From: a virus
Strand: one strand, 5' to 3'
Length of the DNA: 24,076 nt
IMG/VR virus record: IMGVR_UViG_3300020474_000108
Coordinates: 1 to 24,076 of that record
Numbering within the stretch: the first letter of the stretch is position 1; each line of letters begins with the position of its first letter. This document shows, one piece after another, positions 24,062 to 24,076 of this stretch. The translations under genes and the position numbers were made by a program. Under the pieces are notes generated by a model that saw nothing but the letters and a program-made list of their open reading frames with translations, did not search any database and was not told where the DNA came from.

Positions 24062-24076
24062 ATCTTTTTAATTTTT

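Noticed and set aside
1-24076. tRNA genes, CRISPR arrays, integrase or att sites, and toxin or defence modules
   Set aside because: None was seen: the window is almost fully occupied by recognisable tail and replication genes, and no cloverleaf, regular repeat-spacer pattern or relevant motif appears in the small gaps.

Overview
This window is a continuous piece of an AT-rich, T4-like contractile-tailed phage (myovirus) genome. Every convincing gene lies on the minus strand, so transcription runs from the right edge to the left. No stretch over about 200 bases lacks a gene, and no tRNA, CRISPR array, integrase or insertion sequence was seen. Start codons are generally preceded by A/T-rich leaders without a usable Shine-Dalgarno sequence. 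A DUF5522 protein, a family I associate with Bacteroidota, is also encoded. Together these suggest a Bacteroidota host, but that is inference; no host gene is present.

In transcription order, the right third is tail morphogenesis. It holds a gp19-like tail tube protein closed by a strong terminator, then an AT-rich 200-base gap that probably holds promoters. Next come a gp26-like tail assembly chaperone with an overlapping second frame, a tape-measure protein (708 aa), a 1001-aa tube/baseplate protein with a split tube-like fold, an unrecognised 363-aa protein, a gp53/LysM-like wedge protein, and a 2096-aa baseplate hub protein carrying a C-terminal M23 peptidase. The M23 domain would act as the peptidoglycan-cutting tip, in place of the T4 gp5 lysozyme.

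The middle is the DNA module: two unrecognised small or acidic proteins (79 and 249 aa), a gp32-like single-strand binding protein, a UvsX/RecA-like recombinase, a SlyD-type FKBP prolyl isomerase, an RNase H/flap exonuclease, an unrecognised 146-aa protein, a DnaB/gp41-like helicase and a B12-dependent (class II) ribonucleotide reductase followed by two small Cys-rich proteins. The left end returns to the baseplate with gp25 and the start of gp6. Replication and nucleotide genes are therefore embedded inside the structural cluster.

The points most worth checking are a likely programmed +1 (or -2) frameshift on TTT TTT C in the tail chaperone pair, the hub-M23 fusion, a recurrent TATTTATA-type element in the short gaps before genes, a phage-borne SlyD-like chaperone, and a cysteine-free gp32 with an SSB-like C-terminal tip. 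I saw no defence or other clearly new multi-gene system.
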